Shown here piece after piece: positions 52,648 to 61,345 of a stretch of 63,257 bases of DNA. The stretch lies in the NCBI RefSeq assembly GCF_042665195.1, contig NZ_JBHTBW010000080.1, positions 1-63,257 of the forward strand. Reading direction: 5' to 3'. The stretch's first letter is position 1; each line of letters opens with the position of its first letter. The notes beneath the pieces are model-generated. The model had not been told where the DNA came from and ran no database searches. It was given only the letters and a program-made list of their open reading frames with translations. Source of the stretch: Laceyella putida (GTDB lineage Bacteria > Bacillota > Bacilli > Thermoactinomycetales > Thermoactinomycetaceae). The position numbers were made by a program, and so were the translations under genes.

Positions 52648-55053
52648 TTATGGCTTCACTCTTTGCAACCGCAATGCGTTCAACACAACCGAGACGGAGC
52701 TCAGAGCCATGGCGGCACCTGCAACCCAAGGAGCAAGGAAACCTAACGCGGCCACCGGAATTCCGATCACATTATAGGCAAAGGCCCAGAACAGGTTTTG
52801 TTTAATATTCCTCATCGTTTTCCGGCTCATTAAAATGGCATCGGCAATACTGTTTAAATCTCCGCGGATCAGCGTAATGTCTGCCGCTTCCATCGCCACA
52901 TCCGTACCCGTTCCCATTGCCATTCCGATATCAGCCGTGGCAAGGGCGGGGGCATCATTTATTCCGTCTCCCACCATGGCCACTTTCTTCCCGCTTTGCC
53001 GCAATTTCTTCACTTCCTCCGCTTTCCCTTCGGGCAACACTTCCGCCAACACCCGGTCAACCCCGACTTCCTTGCCGATCGCCAGAGCCGTTCGTTCGTT
53101 GTCTCCCGTGATCATAATCACTTCGATCCCCAATTCTTTTAAGCGGTGAATGGCTTCTTTCGAGGTTTTTTTGACTGTATCGGCGACGGCCAACAGACCG
53201 GCATACTGTTTGTCGATAGCGACTAACATCGCTGTTTTTCCGGTTGTTTCAAGTTCGGACATCTGAGTTAAAATCTCGTCTATCCCCACTTGATGCTTCG
53301 CCATCAGTTTCCTGGTACCAATCAAAATCTCTTTACCCTGAACCATGGCACGTACACCATAGCCGGGAATGGCTTCAAACACCTCGGCATCCGGAAGGGA
53401 AATCCCCTTGGCTTGAATGCCTTCCACTATCGCTTCTGCCAAAGGATGCTCCGAATTTTTCTCTGTTGCGCCAACCCATGCCAGAAAATTGCTTTCATCC
53501 ACATCCTTGGCTAAGATGACATCAGTCAATTGCGGTTTCCCTATGGTGATCGTCCCCGTCTTATCAAGAACGACCGTATCAATCTGCTGGGTCAACTCAA
53601 GATGTTCTCCGCCTTTAAATAAAATGCCCAGCTCAGCGGCGCGTCCCGAACCGGCCATAATCGATGTGGGGGTGGCCAACCCCAAAGCACATGGGCAAGC
53701 AATCACAAGTACGGCAATCGCTTTTTCGAGAGCTTTTGCAAATTGTCCCGGGTCAACAATCAAAAACCAAACCAGAAAAGCAACCACCGCAATCCCAACG
53801 ACAACAGGAACAAACACACCTGAAATTTGATCGGCAATTCTCTGGATCGGCGCTTTTGATCCTTGCGCTTCTTCAACCACTTTAATGATTTGCGCCAATG
53901 ACGTGTCTTGCCCCACACGGGTCGCCTTTATGACCAGTCGTCCATGCTTGTTGATCGTGGCACCGATAACCGGATCACCGACCCGTTTTTCGACCGGGAT
54001 GCTTTCCCCCGTCAACATGGATTCATCCACAGTGGATGCTCCTTCCACCACTTCCCCGTCAACCGGAATTTTTTCCCCCGGCTTCACAATGAGCAGATCG
54101 CCTACACCCACTTGTTCGATCGGAACATTTAGCTCCTGACCGCCACGGATCACGAGAGCTGTTTTCGCTTGCAATCCCATCAACTTTTTGATGGCTTCCG
54201 AAGATCGCCCTTTGGCGCGCGCTTCAAACAACTTGCCAAGGATGATAAGTGTGATCAGGATCGCGCTGGTTTCGTAATACAATTCCATCTTGTGGGCGCC
54301 ATGGCCGATCGATATAAAAGTGAGATAAACACTATAAAAATAGGCCGCCGACGTGCCAAGCGCCACAAGCACATCCATATTGGCGCTCTTATTGCGCAAA
54401 GCTTTAAAGGCTCCAACGTAGAAATGCCCTCCAATGATAAACTGAACAGGCGTGGCGAGCGCAAGCTGAAACCATGAATTCATAAAGAGGTCGGGGAACC
54501 AAATCCAAGAAGTGAAAGGTAAGTGGCTCACCATGGCCCACAATAGCGGAAATGAGAGAATAACCGAGAAAAGAAACATGCGTTGTTGTTTTTGGAATTC
54601 CTTCTGTCTGTGATCCTCTTGTTTTTCTTCCCCTTTTAACTTCGCTTGGTAACCCAACTGCTCTACTTTGTTAATCAAATCCTGTACATTTGCTTCACCG
54701 GGATCATACTCTACTCTTGCTGTCTCCAAAGCGAAGTTTACTGTGGCTTTGGTAACACCCGGCACCTTAGTTAAGCCCTTTTCTATTCGATTCGCACAAG
54801 CTGCGCACGTCATGCCCACTAATTGGAGTTCAACCGTTTCCTTAACCGTTCCATAGCCCAAAGACGCTATCTTTTCCTCCAATGTATGAATGCCGATTTT
54901 GTCAGGGTCATATAAAACGGATGCCTTTTCCAATGCAAAATTCACATTGGCTTCAGTCACACCCTCTATTTTTTTCAACCCTTTTTCGATTCGATTAGCA
55001 CAGGAAGCGCACATCATGCCTGTAATGCGTATATTCGCTTGTTTGGTGGACAT
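52648..55053 (-). CDS. copA: Copper-exporting P1B-type ATPase CopA
   Basis: This 801-residue ATPase pumps Cu(I) out of the cytoplasm. Two N-terminal heavy-metal-associated domains carry GMMCASCA (about residue 12) and GMTCAACA (about 80). Eight membrane helices follow, with the transport-site CPC in VIACPCALGLATP. The phosphorylation site is DKTGTITIGK, HP is in SEHPLAEAI and the hinge is MVGDGINDAPALA. The C-terminal helix ends in the usual NALRL. The ATG follows AAAGGAG. It receives copper from CopZ, encoded 88 bases upstream, and is under CsoR control. Confidence 0.96.
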   Translation of the reverse strand: MSTKQANIRITGMMCASCANRIEKGLKKIEGVTEANVNFALEKASVLYDPDKIGIHTLEEKIASLGYGTVKETVELQLVGMTCAACANRIEKGLTKVPGVTKATVNFALETARVEYDPGEANVQDLINKVEQLGYQAKLKGEEKQEDHRQKEFQKQQRMFLFSVILSFPLLWAMVSHLPFTSWIWFPDLFMNSWFQLALATPVQFIIGGHFYVGAFKALRNKSANMDVLVALGTSAAYFYSVYLTFISIGHGAHKMELYYETSAILITLIILGKLFEARAKGRSSEAIKKLMGLQAKTALVIRGGQELNVPIEQVGVGDLLIVKPGEKIPVDGEVVEGASTVDESMLTGESIPVEKRVGDPVIGATINKHGRLVIKATRVGQDTSLAQIIKVVEEAQGSKAPIQRIADQISGVFVPVVVGIAVVAFLVWFLIVDPGQFAKALEKAIAVLVIACPCALGLATPTSIMAGSGRAAELGILFKGGEHLELTQQIDTVVLDKTGTITIGKPQLTDVILAKDVDESNFLAWVGATEKNSEHPLAEAIVEGIQAKGISLPDAEVFEAIPGYGVRAMVQGKEILIGTRKLMAKHQVGIDEILTQMSELETTGKTAMLVAIDKQYAGLLAVADTVKKTSKEAIHRLKELGIEVIMITGDNERTALAIGKEVGVDRVLAEVLPEGKAEEVKKLRQSGKKVAMVGDGINDAPALATADIGMAMGTGTDVAMEAADITLIRGDLNSIADAILMSRKTMRNIKQNLFWAFAYNVIGIPVAALGFLAPWVAGAAMALSSVSVVLNALRLQRVKP

Positions 55054-55141
55054 GATTGAAGCTCCTTTCTTAGGTTGCCAATATACTGGATAGGAGTATA
55101 TTAGCAGCCTAAAAATAAATAGCCTGGCAGGTGATTAAAGG

Positions 55142-55342
55142 TTAAACGACATTGTACCCTTGATCCTCAATCGCCTCTTTAATCTGCTCAATGCTTACGT
55201 GATTCTCATCATATTCCACCGTTACCGTTTTTCCGGCCAAGTCCACTGTCGCTTGCACATTCATGTTCTTTAAAGCTCCTTCAATGGCATTGACACAATG
55301 ACCACAGGACATTCCTTCCACACGCAATACCTCTTTTTTCAT
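55142..55342 (-). CDS. copZ: Copper chaperone CopZ
   Basis: This 66-residue single HMA domain with GMSCGHCVNAIE (CxxC) binds Cu(I) and passes it to CopA. The fold is complete to the C-terminal EQIKEAIEDQGYNVV. The ATG follows GGAGAG. It is the second gene of the unit, 15 bases after csoR. Confidence 0.95.
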   Translation of the reverse strand: MKKEVLRVEGMSCGHCVNAIEGALKNMNVQATVDLAGKTVTVEYDENHVSIEQIKEAIEDQGYNVV

Positions 55343-55357
55343 TTTGGTTTCTCTCCT

Positions 55358-55696
55358 TTATTTCATCAATTTTTTAAAGGTGTTCATCATCTCATCGATA
55401 ACCTCAGTATCCCCTTCTTGCAAACGTTCCACTACGCAACTTTTCATATGGGCTTCCAGAAGGAGCCTGCCGACACTATTCAATGCCGACTGAATCGCGG
55501 AGATTTGGTTGAGCACATCATCACAGTAAGCATCTTTTTCGATAAGATTTTTAATCCCGCGCACTTGTCCTTCGATTCGATTAAGACGGGCAGTGAGATT
55601 ATGCTTGGTCTTGTCTGGATGATGACTTTTTCTGTCACTGATGCAATTGGTTTCATCAATGATAGCATCATTTAACTGTTCGTTTATACCAACCAC
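55358..55696 (-). CDS. csoR: Copper-sensing repressor CsoR
   Basis: This roughly 112-residue helical repressor has the core RLNRIEGQVRGIKNLIE followed by the copper ligands: Cys in DAYCDDVLNQ, then His and Cys in LEAHMKSCVVERLQ. Cu(I) binding releases it from DNA. The start is unsure. The only standard start in frame is GTG at 55696, which lies just a few bases after the predicted transcription start, so either the message is almost leaderless or translation starts elsewhere. It is the first gene of the copper unit and should repress it. Confidence 0.93.
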   Translation of the reverse strand: MVGINEQLNDAIIDETNCISDRKSHHPDKTKHNLTARLNRIEGQVRGIKNLIEKDAYCDDVLNQISAIQSALNSVGRLLLEAHMKSCVVERLQEGDTEVIDEMMNTFKKLMK

Positions 55697-55706
55697 CTCC
55701 CACTAA

Positions 55707-55736
55707 AATATACTATACCCCACCAGCGTATGTAAA
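55707..55736 (-). promoter_or_regulatory. Copper operon promoter with CsoR operator in the spacer
   Basis: TTTACA (55736-55731) and TATATT (55712-55707) are 18 bases apart, and the spacer contains TACGCTGGTGGGGTA, a GC-rich pseudo-palindrome of the kind CsoR binds. Repressor bound here would block RNA polymerase. Confidence 0.65.
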
Positions 55737-55772
55737 GGGGCGTTTCTAATATTTTCTGATATAAAAGAGATA

Positions 55773-55817
55773 AAAACGACAACCTTTGCCCAAATGCAGT
55801 AAGTTGCCGTTTTTTTG
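55773..55817. terminator. Bidirectional hairpin terminator
   Basis: AAAACG-CAAC-TGC pairs with GCA-GTTG-CGTTTTTTT, with T runs in both directions. It separates the copper promoter from the small membrane protein gene upstream. Confidence 0.65.
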
Positions 55818-56000
55818 ACTAACTATTTGATTGATTGACCATCTTTCACGATTTGGATTCACTTATGCCCACCATCTGAACTCAAATACATTTGCTTCTT
55901 AAATGTTACTAAGGTCATTTGTTTGAGATTATTCAGTTGTGATTGCGTTTCCTCAACATACTTAAGAAAAATTCACCTAGCCTTCAAGGATAAGTGATTT

Positions 56001-56222
56001 TCAACTCCAATAAAACAAACATAAGGATAGAATAAACCCAAGTATGCCAAAGAGCAGAAATCTCATGCCAAGCCTGGCTCCCTGCTCTTTTTCTTCGGCG
56101 GAACGATGTTGTTGGATCCAGGCATCCACCGTATTGCCATCCCGATTTCCCAATTCCACCTTGGCCATGACCAGCATCAGCAAACTCAGGCACATCAAAA
56201 TCCCCGCCACCGTTTCCATCAA
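56001..56222 (-). CDS. Small membrane protein (73 aa), unknown function
   Basis: This protein has two predicted membrane helices, residues 1-22 (METVAGILMCLSLLMLVM) and about 52-71, joined by a polar loop GNRDGNTVDAWIQQHRSAEE. The ATG follows GGAGGGTGAG. A hairpin after the stop (55967-56000) can terminate the transcript. A broken near-identical copy lies at 50065-50274. I do not recognise the family. The strong conservation of the loop between the copies suggests it is functional. Confidence 0.65.
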   Translation of the reverse strand: MMETVAGILMCLSLLMLVMAKVELGNRDGNTVDAWIQQHRSAEEKEQGARLGMRFLLFGILGFILSLCLFYWS

Positions 56223-56347
56223 TAACTCACCCTCCTTTTATACTTTATACCCATATATCCATTGTCTTATATGCAGAAAATTTTATCAAAAATATACTTT
56301 CGATTTATTAAAATAATTAATATACTAAAGGTAAAGGAGCTGATTTC

Positions 56348-57358
56348 ATGACGGCTACCAACAAATTGCGATGGGGAATCTTGGGTTGCGCCAACATCGC
56401 CATTCATTCCGTTATTCCCGGAATTCAACAATCGGCTTTGGGCGAAGTGGCGGCCATTGCCAGCCGAAATGGCGAGAAAGCCAAAGAAACGGCGGAAAAG
56501 TGCGGCATCCCCCGCTCTTATGACACTTATGAAGCCTTACTTGCTGATCCTTCCATCGACGCCGTATATATTCCGCTACCCAACCATCTGCATAAAGAGT
56601 GGACCGTTCGTGCCGCAGAAGCAGGCAAACATGTCCTGTGCGAAAAGCCCCTCGCTTTAACCGCGCAAGAAGCGGCGGAAATGGTAAGCGCTTGCGATCA
56701 TGCGGGCGTCAAACTGGCCGAAGCGTTCATGTATCGTCATCATCCCCGCTACACCCAGATCAAAGAAGTGATCAACTCAGGTGAAATCGGGATCATTCGT
56801 GGGATTCATAGCACTTTTACCTTCAATAACGCTGGGGACAGAGGCAATATCCGATACAAACGGGAGTGGGGCGGTGGCTCTCTGTACGATGTCGGCTGTT
56901 ATCCGCTCAGTGTCGCCCGTTTGCTCTTGGAAGAAGAGCCCCAAGCGGTCACCGTACACGCCTTTTTCTCTCCCGAGCATGACCAGGTAGACATGATGGC
57001 TTCTGGTTTGGTGGAATTTTCCGACGGTGTCGGCCTTACCTTTGATTGTGGCATGTGGGCAGCATTTCGCAATACATTGGAGATTGTGGGCACAGAAGGC
57101 AACATCATGGTTCCTTCGGCATTTGTGAGTCAAGCCGATGCTTCTTCCCATTTCTTTGTCACCACTGCCAAGGGACACCGCGAAGTGGAAGTGCCCCATG
57201 TAAACCAATACAGCTTGCAAGCCGATGACTTTGCGCGTAGCGTGCTTGAAGGAACTTCGCTGCTCTTCCCCGCTTCTGACGCCATCAACAACATGGCTTT
57301 GCTGGACGCCTGCCTCAAATCCGCGCGCACTCGGGCGCGTATCGCCTTATCAGAATGA
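56348..57358 (+). CDS. Gfo/Idh/MocA family oxidoreductase
   Basis: This 336-residue NAD(P)-dependent sugar or inositol dehydrogenase-type enzyme has the Rossmann motif GILGCANIAIHSV at the N-terminus, then the signature YIPLPNHLHKEWTVRAAEAGKH and CEKPLALT with the catalytic Lys. The C-terminal alpha/beta domain has EWGGGSLYDVGCYPLSVARLL. The ATG follows AAAGGAG. It forms a two-gene unit with the aldo/keto reductase 13 bases downstream, so they may act on related carbohydrates. The substrate is unknown. Confidence 0.9.
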   Translation: MTATNKLRWGILGCANIAIHSVIPGIQQSALGEVAAIASRNGEKAKETAEKCGIPRSYDTYEALLADPSIDAVYIPLPNHLHKEWTVRAAEAGKHVLCEKPLALTAQEAAEMVSACDHAGVKLAEAFMYRHHPRYTQIKEVINSGEIGIIRGIHSTFTFNNAGDRGNIRYKREWGGGSLYDVGCYPLSVARLLLEEEPQAVTVHAFFSPEHDQVDMMASGLVEFSDGVGLTFDCGMWAAFRNTLEIVGTEGNIMVPSAFVSQADASSHFFVTTAKGHREVEVPHVNQYSLQADDFARSVLEGTSLLFPASDAINNMALLDACLKSARTRARIALSE

Positions 57359-57371
57359 AGGGGGAATGGGT

Positions 57372-58301
57372 ATGAACACGATAACGATTCAAGGCTTGGC
57401 CAAACCCTGCTCCAAATTGATCATGGGCTCTGATTTCTTTTCACCTGATCACACCGACACCGTCAGTGAATTGCTTCACGCCTATGTCTCTCTCGGCGGC
57501 AACGCCATCGACACCGCGCGCATCTATGGGCACAGCGAAAGAACGATTGGCTTATGGTTGCAACAAGTCAAGCGCGAAGACATCATCATCTTGACCAAAG
57601 GCGCCCATCATGACCACAACGGCCCCCGCGTCACTCCCGAAGACATTGATTATGACCTCAACGTCAGCCTGGAAGAATTACGCACAGATTACGTCGACCT
57701 ATATGCCTTGCATCGTGACAATCCTGATGTCCCTGTGGGCGTCATCATGGAAGCGCTTAACAAGCATATCGAGGTGGGCCGCATCCGTGCCATCGGTGGT
57801 TCCAACTGGTCTCACGAACGGCTTCAGGAAGCCAATGAGTATGCGGCGAAACATGGACTGATCGGATTCACCTTCAGCAGTACCAATCTCAGTCTGGCCA
57901 AACCCAAAGAGCCATTCTGGGAAGGCTGCATCTCGGCGGATGAAGCCACGTGCGCATGGCATCAGCAACACCAACTCCCTCTCCTCTCCTGGTCTTCCCA
58001 AGCAAGGGGCTTCTTCACCGGCCGCTTCCGTCCCGAGGTGACGGACAATGCCGATATGGTGCGCGTTTATTACAACGACGAAAACTGGGAGCGCTTACAT
58101 CGCGCCGGCAAGCTAGCAAAGGAAAAGAACTGTTCCCTGATCCAAATCGCCTTGGCTTATGTGCTGAACCAACCCTTCCCCACCGCCGCCCTCGTCGGGC
58201 CCCGGAACCGGGCGGAGATCCAATCCTGCTTTGAGGCGATGCAGATCAAGTTAAGTGAACAAGAAATGAATTGGTTGGATTTGCAAGAGGAAAAGGCCTG
58301 A
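57372..58301 (+). CDS. Aldo/keto reductase
   Basis: This 309-residue (beta/alpha)8 NADPH oxidoreductase has the catalytic Asp-Tyr-Lys set: Asp in GNAIDTARIYGHSER (with Tyr), Lys in IIILTKGAHHD, and a His in LYALHRDNPDVPV. The NADP-binding end ALVGPRNRAEI is present. The ATG at 57372 is chosen for AAGGGGG seven bases upstream; longer in-frame extension lies inside the preceding gene. It is cotranscribed with the Gfo/Idh/MocA enzyme. Confidence 0.9.
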   Translation: MNTITIQGLAKPCSKLIMGSDFFSPDHTDTVSELLHAYVSLGGNAIDTARIYGHSERTIGLWLQQVKREDIIILTKGAHHDHNGPRVTPEDIDYDLNVSLEELRTDYVDLYALHRDNPDVPVGVIMEALNKHIEVGRIRAIGGSNWSHERLQEANEYAAKHGLIGFTFSSTNLSLAKPKEPFWEGCISADEATCAWHQQHQLPLLSWSSQARGFFTGRFRPEVTDNADMVRVYYNDENWERLHRAGKLAKEKNCSLIQIALAYVLNQPFPTAALVGPRNRAEIQSCFEAMQIKLSEQEMNWLDLQEEKA

Positions 58302-58457
58302 ATGATATAGTCCGTCTACTCTGTTGCCCAGACTGTTTGCGTTATTCAAGTTGTGGCTTCATTCCGGCGATTTGTGGGCTGCGCACCCTTTTTCATAGCA
58401 TATTTTTCCTGCTCGGGCAGATACTATAGGCGTATCATGTCTGAAGGAGGCACAATC

Positions 58458-58736
58458 ATGATCTTATCTCTTGAAGAGATGAATATCCTGTCTGAGCGAT
58501 TGGAGAAAGAAGAAGCCCGCTTGCACGAGGCCAACATACGTGAGCCCGGCCGCAAAGAAGCCGAACACAGTCTGAATCTGATCAGTAGCTTACAGCGGAA
58601 ATTGCGTGATGTGGACGCTGATTTGTCTGAACAAGAACGCGCTTATGTCATCGATTTGCTCCGTGAAGAGACATCCCATATTCACGGGCATGGATCCGGT
58701 GTGTATGACTCGATTATCAATAAATTGGAGCTTTAA
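58458..58736 (+). CDS. Hypothetical coiled-coil protein (92 aa)
   Basis: The ATG at 58458 follows GAAGGAGG. The product is almost all helix with heptad-like repeats (LEEMNILSERLEKEEARL, HSLNLISSLQRKLRDV), many charges and no membrane segment. It is a single gene with its own terminator. I do not recognise the family. Confidence 0.6.
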   Translation: MILSLEEMNILSERLEKEEARLHEANIREPGRKEAEHSLNLISSLQRKLRDVDADLSEQERAYVIDLLREETSHIHGHGSGVYDSIINKLEL

Positions 58737-58737
58737 G

Positions 58738-58780
58738 CGGAAAACAGGCTCCTTGGCCAGAACAAGGAGCCTGTTTTCCT
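58738..58780. terminator. Bidirectional terminator
   Basis: AAAACAGGCTCCTT and AAGGAGCCTGTTTT form a perfect 14-bp stem between two convergent genes. Confidence 0.88.
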
Positions 58781-58823
58781 TCGCTTTCAATTCGGGGGTC
58801 GCATATTTCATGATGAATCAATT

Positions 58824-59498
58824 TCACTTCCGGCCCGCGTCCAACCGCTTACCCAAAAGTTCCCGCCAGACCTTTGCCAATTCAGGAACGGCCAGCACTT
58901 TCTTAATTCCTTCGACATCGCGCTTGCGATGAAAATAGATTTCATTGGCGAATAACACCGACACCTGCAAGGGATGGGGTTCCAATAACTGAATCGTTGA
59001 ATCTTTCCTTACAGTGCCTTCTTGCAACACGCGACAAAAAAATCCGGTATACCCTTCCTCTATGATTCGCGCCATCAGAGTCGGGATTCCCGTTCGTTTG
59101 TTAATCGTATCGCAGGGAATTCTGCCTTGCGTGACTTGAATCACCGCCTCGCCTAATTGATAAATATCTCCGATGCACACATCCCGTTCCAAGAGATGGG
59201 TAGCCGTCACATTCTCACCAAAGGCGCACGCGGGCAATTTTGTTTGAAACTCTTGTTCCCACATCAAGTAATGTTCATGCGGATACACGCACACCGCACG
59301 TTCAATCCCGCCGTGAAAGGTGGGGTTGGCCACTCCATCCCCGTGAAAGCCCTCGTTGGCCAAGTAAACTTCCTCGATCGGGTCCTTACATATCCCTGTC
59401 CGCATCTCCTTGTTACCACCATACTCCATCGTTTTTGGCATACCCACATGCAAGTTCACCAACTGCGGCATTCGCTGAATCATTCCTGCTCTTACCAC
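58824..59498 (-). CDS. MOSC domain protein (YiiM/YflK type)
   Basis: This 224-residue protein has a MOSC domain, with the conserved Cys in VTQGRIPCDTINKR, upstream blocks NEGFHGDGVANPTFHGG and GENVTATHLLERDVCIGD, and a C-terminal 3-alpha bundle (YFHRKRDVEGIKKVL). Related proteins use a molybdenum cofactor to reduce N-hydroxylated compounds. The start is uncertain: GTG 59498, or ATG 59483 (MIQRMPQL). It stands alone and faces the hairpin at 58738. Confidence 0.85.
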   Translation of the reverse strand: MVRAGMIQRMPQLVNLHVGMPKTMEYGGNKEMRTGICKDPIEEVYLANEGFHGDGVANPTFHGGIERAVCVYPHEHYLMWEQEFQTKLPACAFGENVTATHLLERDVCIGDIYQLGEAVIQVTQGRIPCDTINKRTGIPTLMARIIEEGYTGFFCRVLQEGTVRKDSTIQLLEPHPLQVSVLFANEIYFHRKRDVEGIKKVLAVPELAKVWRELLGKRLDAGRK

Positions 59499-59625
59499 CC
59501 TTCCGTTTCATCACTCTTATCCTATCAAAAAGCCGGCGTTATCTTAACGTTGGATCTCTCCAGCCTTGGATATCAACACACTTCCACCTTGTAATCAAAG
59601 GGGAGTTGATCTCCAGTAACTCCCC

Positions 59626-59857
59626 TTATGCTCCTCTTTTCGTAGGAATCCTCTTATCTGCAAAGAAAAAATCGATGATGTTCATCGCCCCTGTGCTCTT
59701 CGCACGATAAAACTCCGAATATCCGCAATTCTTGCAAGAGATAATCTTAAACTTGTTATGCTCGAGATTGAAGAGACGGCTTAATCCGGTTCCCGTGACG
59801 GCAATTTCTCCATGCTAATTTCTTTTTCCCACATTTGGGGCATCCGCATCTAGTCAT
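59626..59857 (-). pseudogene. Frameshifted zinc-ribbon protein
   Basis: Together three frames spell a common small zinc-ribbon protein: an N-terminal CxCPKCGKK near 59840, an ISMEK stretch in the next frame, then AVTGTGLSRLFNLEHNKFK, CKNCGYSEFYRAKSTG and NIIDFFFADK to the stop at 59626. Two single-base deletions, both at A runs, break the frame. It lies next to the TnpB element. The original function was probably nucleic-acid binding, unknown in detail. Confidence 0.7.
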
Positions 59858-59881
59858 CCCCTTTATTTGACCACTCCCCAT

Positions 59882-60010
59882 GCCTAAAGTCAGGGAATTC
59901 TTGGGTAATCCCTTCCACCGAAGGGAACTTAACCAAGCTTAGACCGCCAGCCCAGCGGCAATGAGTCTTAAACCTTCTTGTAAAATGTTTATCGATGCGT
60001 TGATATCTCT
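59882..60010 (-). ncRNA. Possible omega-RNA overlapping the tnpB 3' end
   Basis: The 3' end of tnpB and the element end form a conserved-looking structured tail, with GTTCCCTTCGG-GGAAGGGATT as a stem, ending at GGCATGGGGAG. In IS605 elements this region makes the guide RNA of TnpB. Expression and boundaries are inferred. Confidence 0.4.
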
Positions 60011-61054
60011 GTCATGGTTTGTGTGACACTCTGGGCATGTCCACTGTCTGAGGTTGAGACTTTTTACTTCCTTGTTTCTGTAACCACAGTTGGAACATAG
60101 TTGGCTAGATGGAAAAGTTTTTCCGACTTTGACAATGATTCTTCCATACCATTTAGCCTTATACTCCAACATGGATACAAATTCAGACCATTACGCATCG
60201 GTGATTGATTTAGCTACGTTGTGGTTTTTAATCATGTTTTTTACCTGTAAGTCTTCCAGACAGATGACTTGGTTTTCGCGAATCAGTTTGGTAGACAGTT
60301 TATGTAGAAAATCATGTCTAGCATTAACGATCTTTTCGTGGATTCCAGAAACCTTGACCCGTGCTTTGTTCCAATTGGAACCGCCTTTTTGACGGCGTGA
60401 TAGGATTCGTTGCCATCTAGCTAATTGTTTTTCATACTTTCTGAAGAACTTGGGTGCATTGATTTTTCCACCATTCGAGAGGATTGCGAAATTTTTCAAA
60501 CCGAGATCGATACCAACCGCTTTCCCTTTATCTACTGGGACATATGGACAGTCCTTCATTTCACATAGGATGGAAACAAAATATTTACCCGACGGGTTGC
60601 GGCGGATCGTGGCAGAAAGTATTTTTCCTTCGACTTCACGGGATTTAGCAAATTGAACCCATCCTAGCTTAGGGAGTTTCATTTTGTTTCCTTCTATTTT
60701 GATGTTTTGGTTTACACATTGACTGGTATAGGATTGGACTTTGTTCCGTTTGCTTTTGAAGCGGGGACGGTCATTCTGCTTTTTGAAAAAGCATTTAAAT
60801 GCATCGTCCAGATGCTTCAATGCATTTTGAAGTGAAGTGGAATCCACTTCTTTTAACCACACGAGTTCCTTCTTTCATTGCGTGAGTTGAGAAGAGCAAG
60901 CATGGTACGTTAATCCCTTTCCTGTTTGCTTGTATGCTTCATTCCACTTGGTTAAGAAGTGGTTAAAAACAAACCGACTACAACCCATTGACTTATTAAT
61001 AAGTGTGGCTTGTTCTTTCGTTGGGTAGATACGAAACTTAAACGCTTTGTGCAT
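59939..61054 (-). pseudogene. tnpB: RNA-guided nuclease TnpB interrupted by two in-frame stop codons
   Basis: This is one continuous frame from ATG 61054 (MHKAFKFRIYPTKEQ, behind AAAGGAGGTG) to 59939, broken only by TGA at 60875-60877 and TAA at 60191-60193. All three RuvC acidic residues are present: GIDLGLKNFAIL, VICLEDLQVKNM and HDRDINASINIL. The zinc ribbon CSNCGYRNK and CPECH is also present. The full length would be about 371 codons including the stops, normal for the family. The two nonsense codons replace positions usually held by Leu-type and Ser-type residues. As read, the protein is not made without suppression. Confidence 0.88.
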
Positions 61055-61102
61055 TTGCTTTTCACCTCCTTTTCCCATATCATATGCGTAAATACGCAAT
61101 AG

Positions 61103-61270
61103 AAAAAGGAGGAAAAACGAACACGAAAGAAATTTACCACTTCTTTAGATGAAGAAGTGATTAAGCACTTAAAGCTACAAGCTGTTAAAGAGAATACAGA
61201 TGCCAGCAAGATAATTGAGAAGTTAGTCAAAGAATATTTACAAAAATGGTCGGACGAGGGAGGGTTTTAA
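61103..61270 (+). pseudogene. Ribbon-helix-helix protein without start codon
   Basis: A 55-codon frame after TAG reads RTRKKFTTSLDEEVIKHLKL and later KIIEKLVKEYLQK, the ribbon-helix-helix pattern of small repressors often found divergent from TnpB genes. An AAAGGAGG ribosome site lies at the start, but no ATG, GTG or TTG follows in this frame, so a point change or one-base indel removed the start. It ends in the palindrome at 61249-61286. Confidence 0.5.
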
Positions 61271-61286
61271 CCCTCCCTCGTCCGAC
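61249..61286. repeat. Perfect 18-bp palindrome (terminator-like)
   Basis: GTCGGACGAGGGAGGGTT and its exact complement are separated by only two bases. It lies at the element end, inside the end of the ribbon-helix-helix frame. Confidence 0.85.
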
Positions 61287-61345
61287 GCTCGCTCTCATCC
61301 CCATAGCTGAAGCTAGGGGTTTTCTCGCTCGCAAAGATATAAAAA

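Larger units (their letters stand above)
59880..61320 (-). mobile_element. IS200/IS605-family (IS1341-type) element, tnpB only
   Basis: It spans tnpB and both structured ends. The downstream end contains a CCAAGAATTCCCTGACTTTAG-type run (reverse strand, 59881-59905). The upstream end contains the palindromes at 61249-61286 and the CCCCATAGCT-AGCTAGGGG pair near 61298-61318. No tnpA (Y1 transposase) is present. It is inserted between the zinc-ribbon pseudogene and the 3' end of the histidine phosphatase gene. Confidence 0.75.

Noticed and set aside
52917..53111. Forward frames antisense to copA
   Set aside because: They are shadows of a certain gene and have no signals.
57225..57371. Upstream extension of the aldo/keto reductase frame
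   Set aside because: It lies inside the preceding gene, and the ATG at 57372 has the proper ribosome site and family start.
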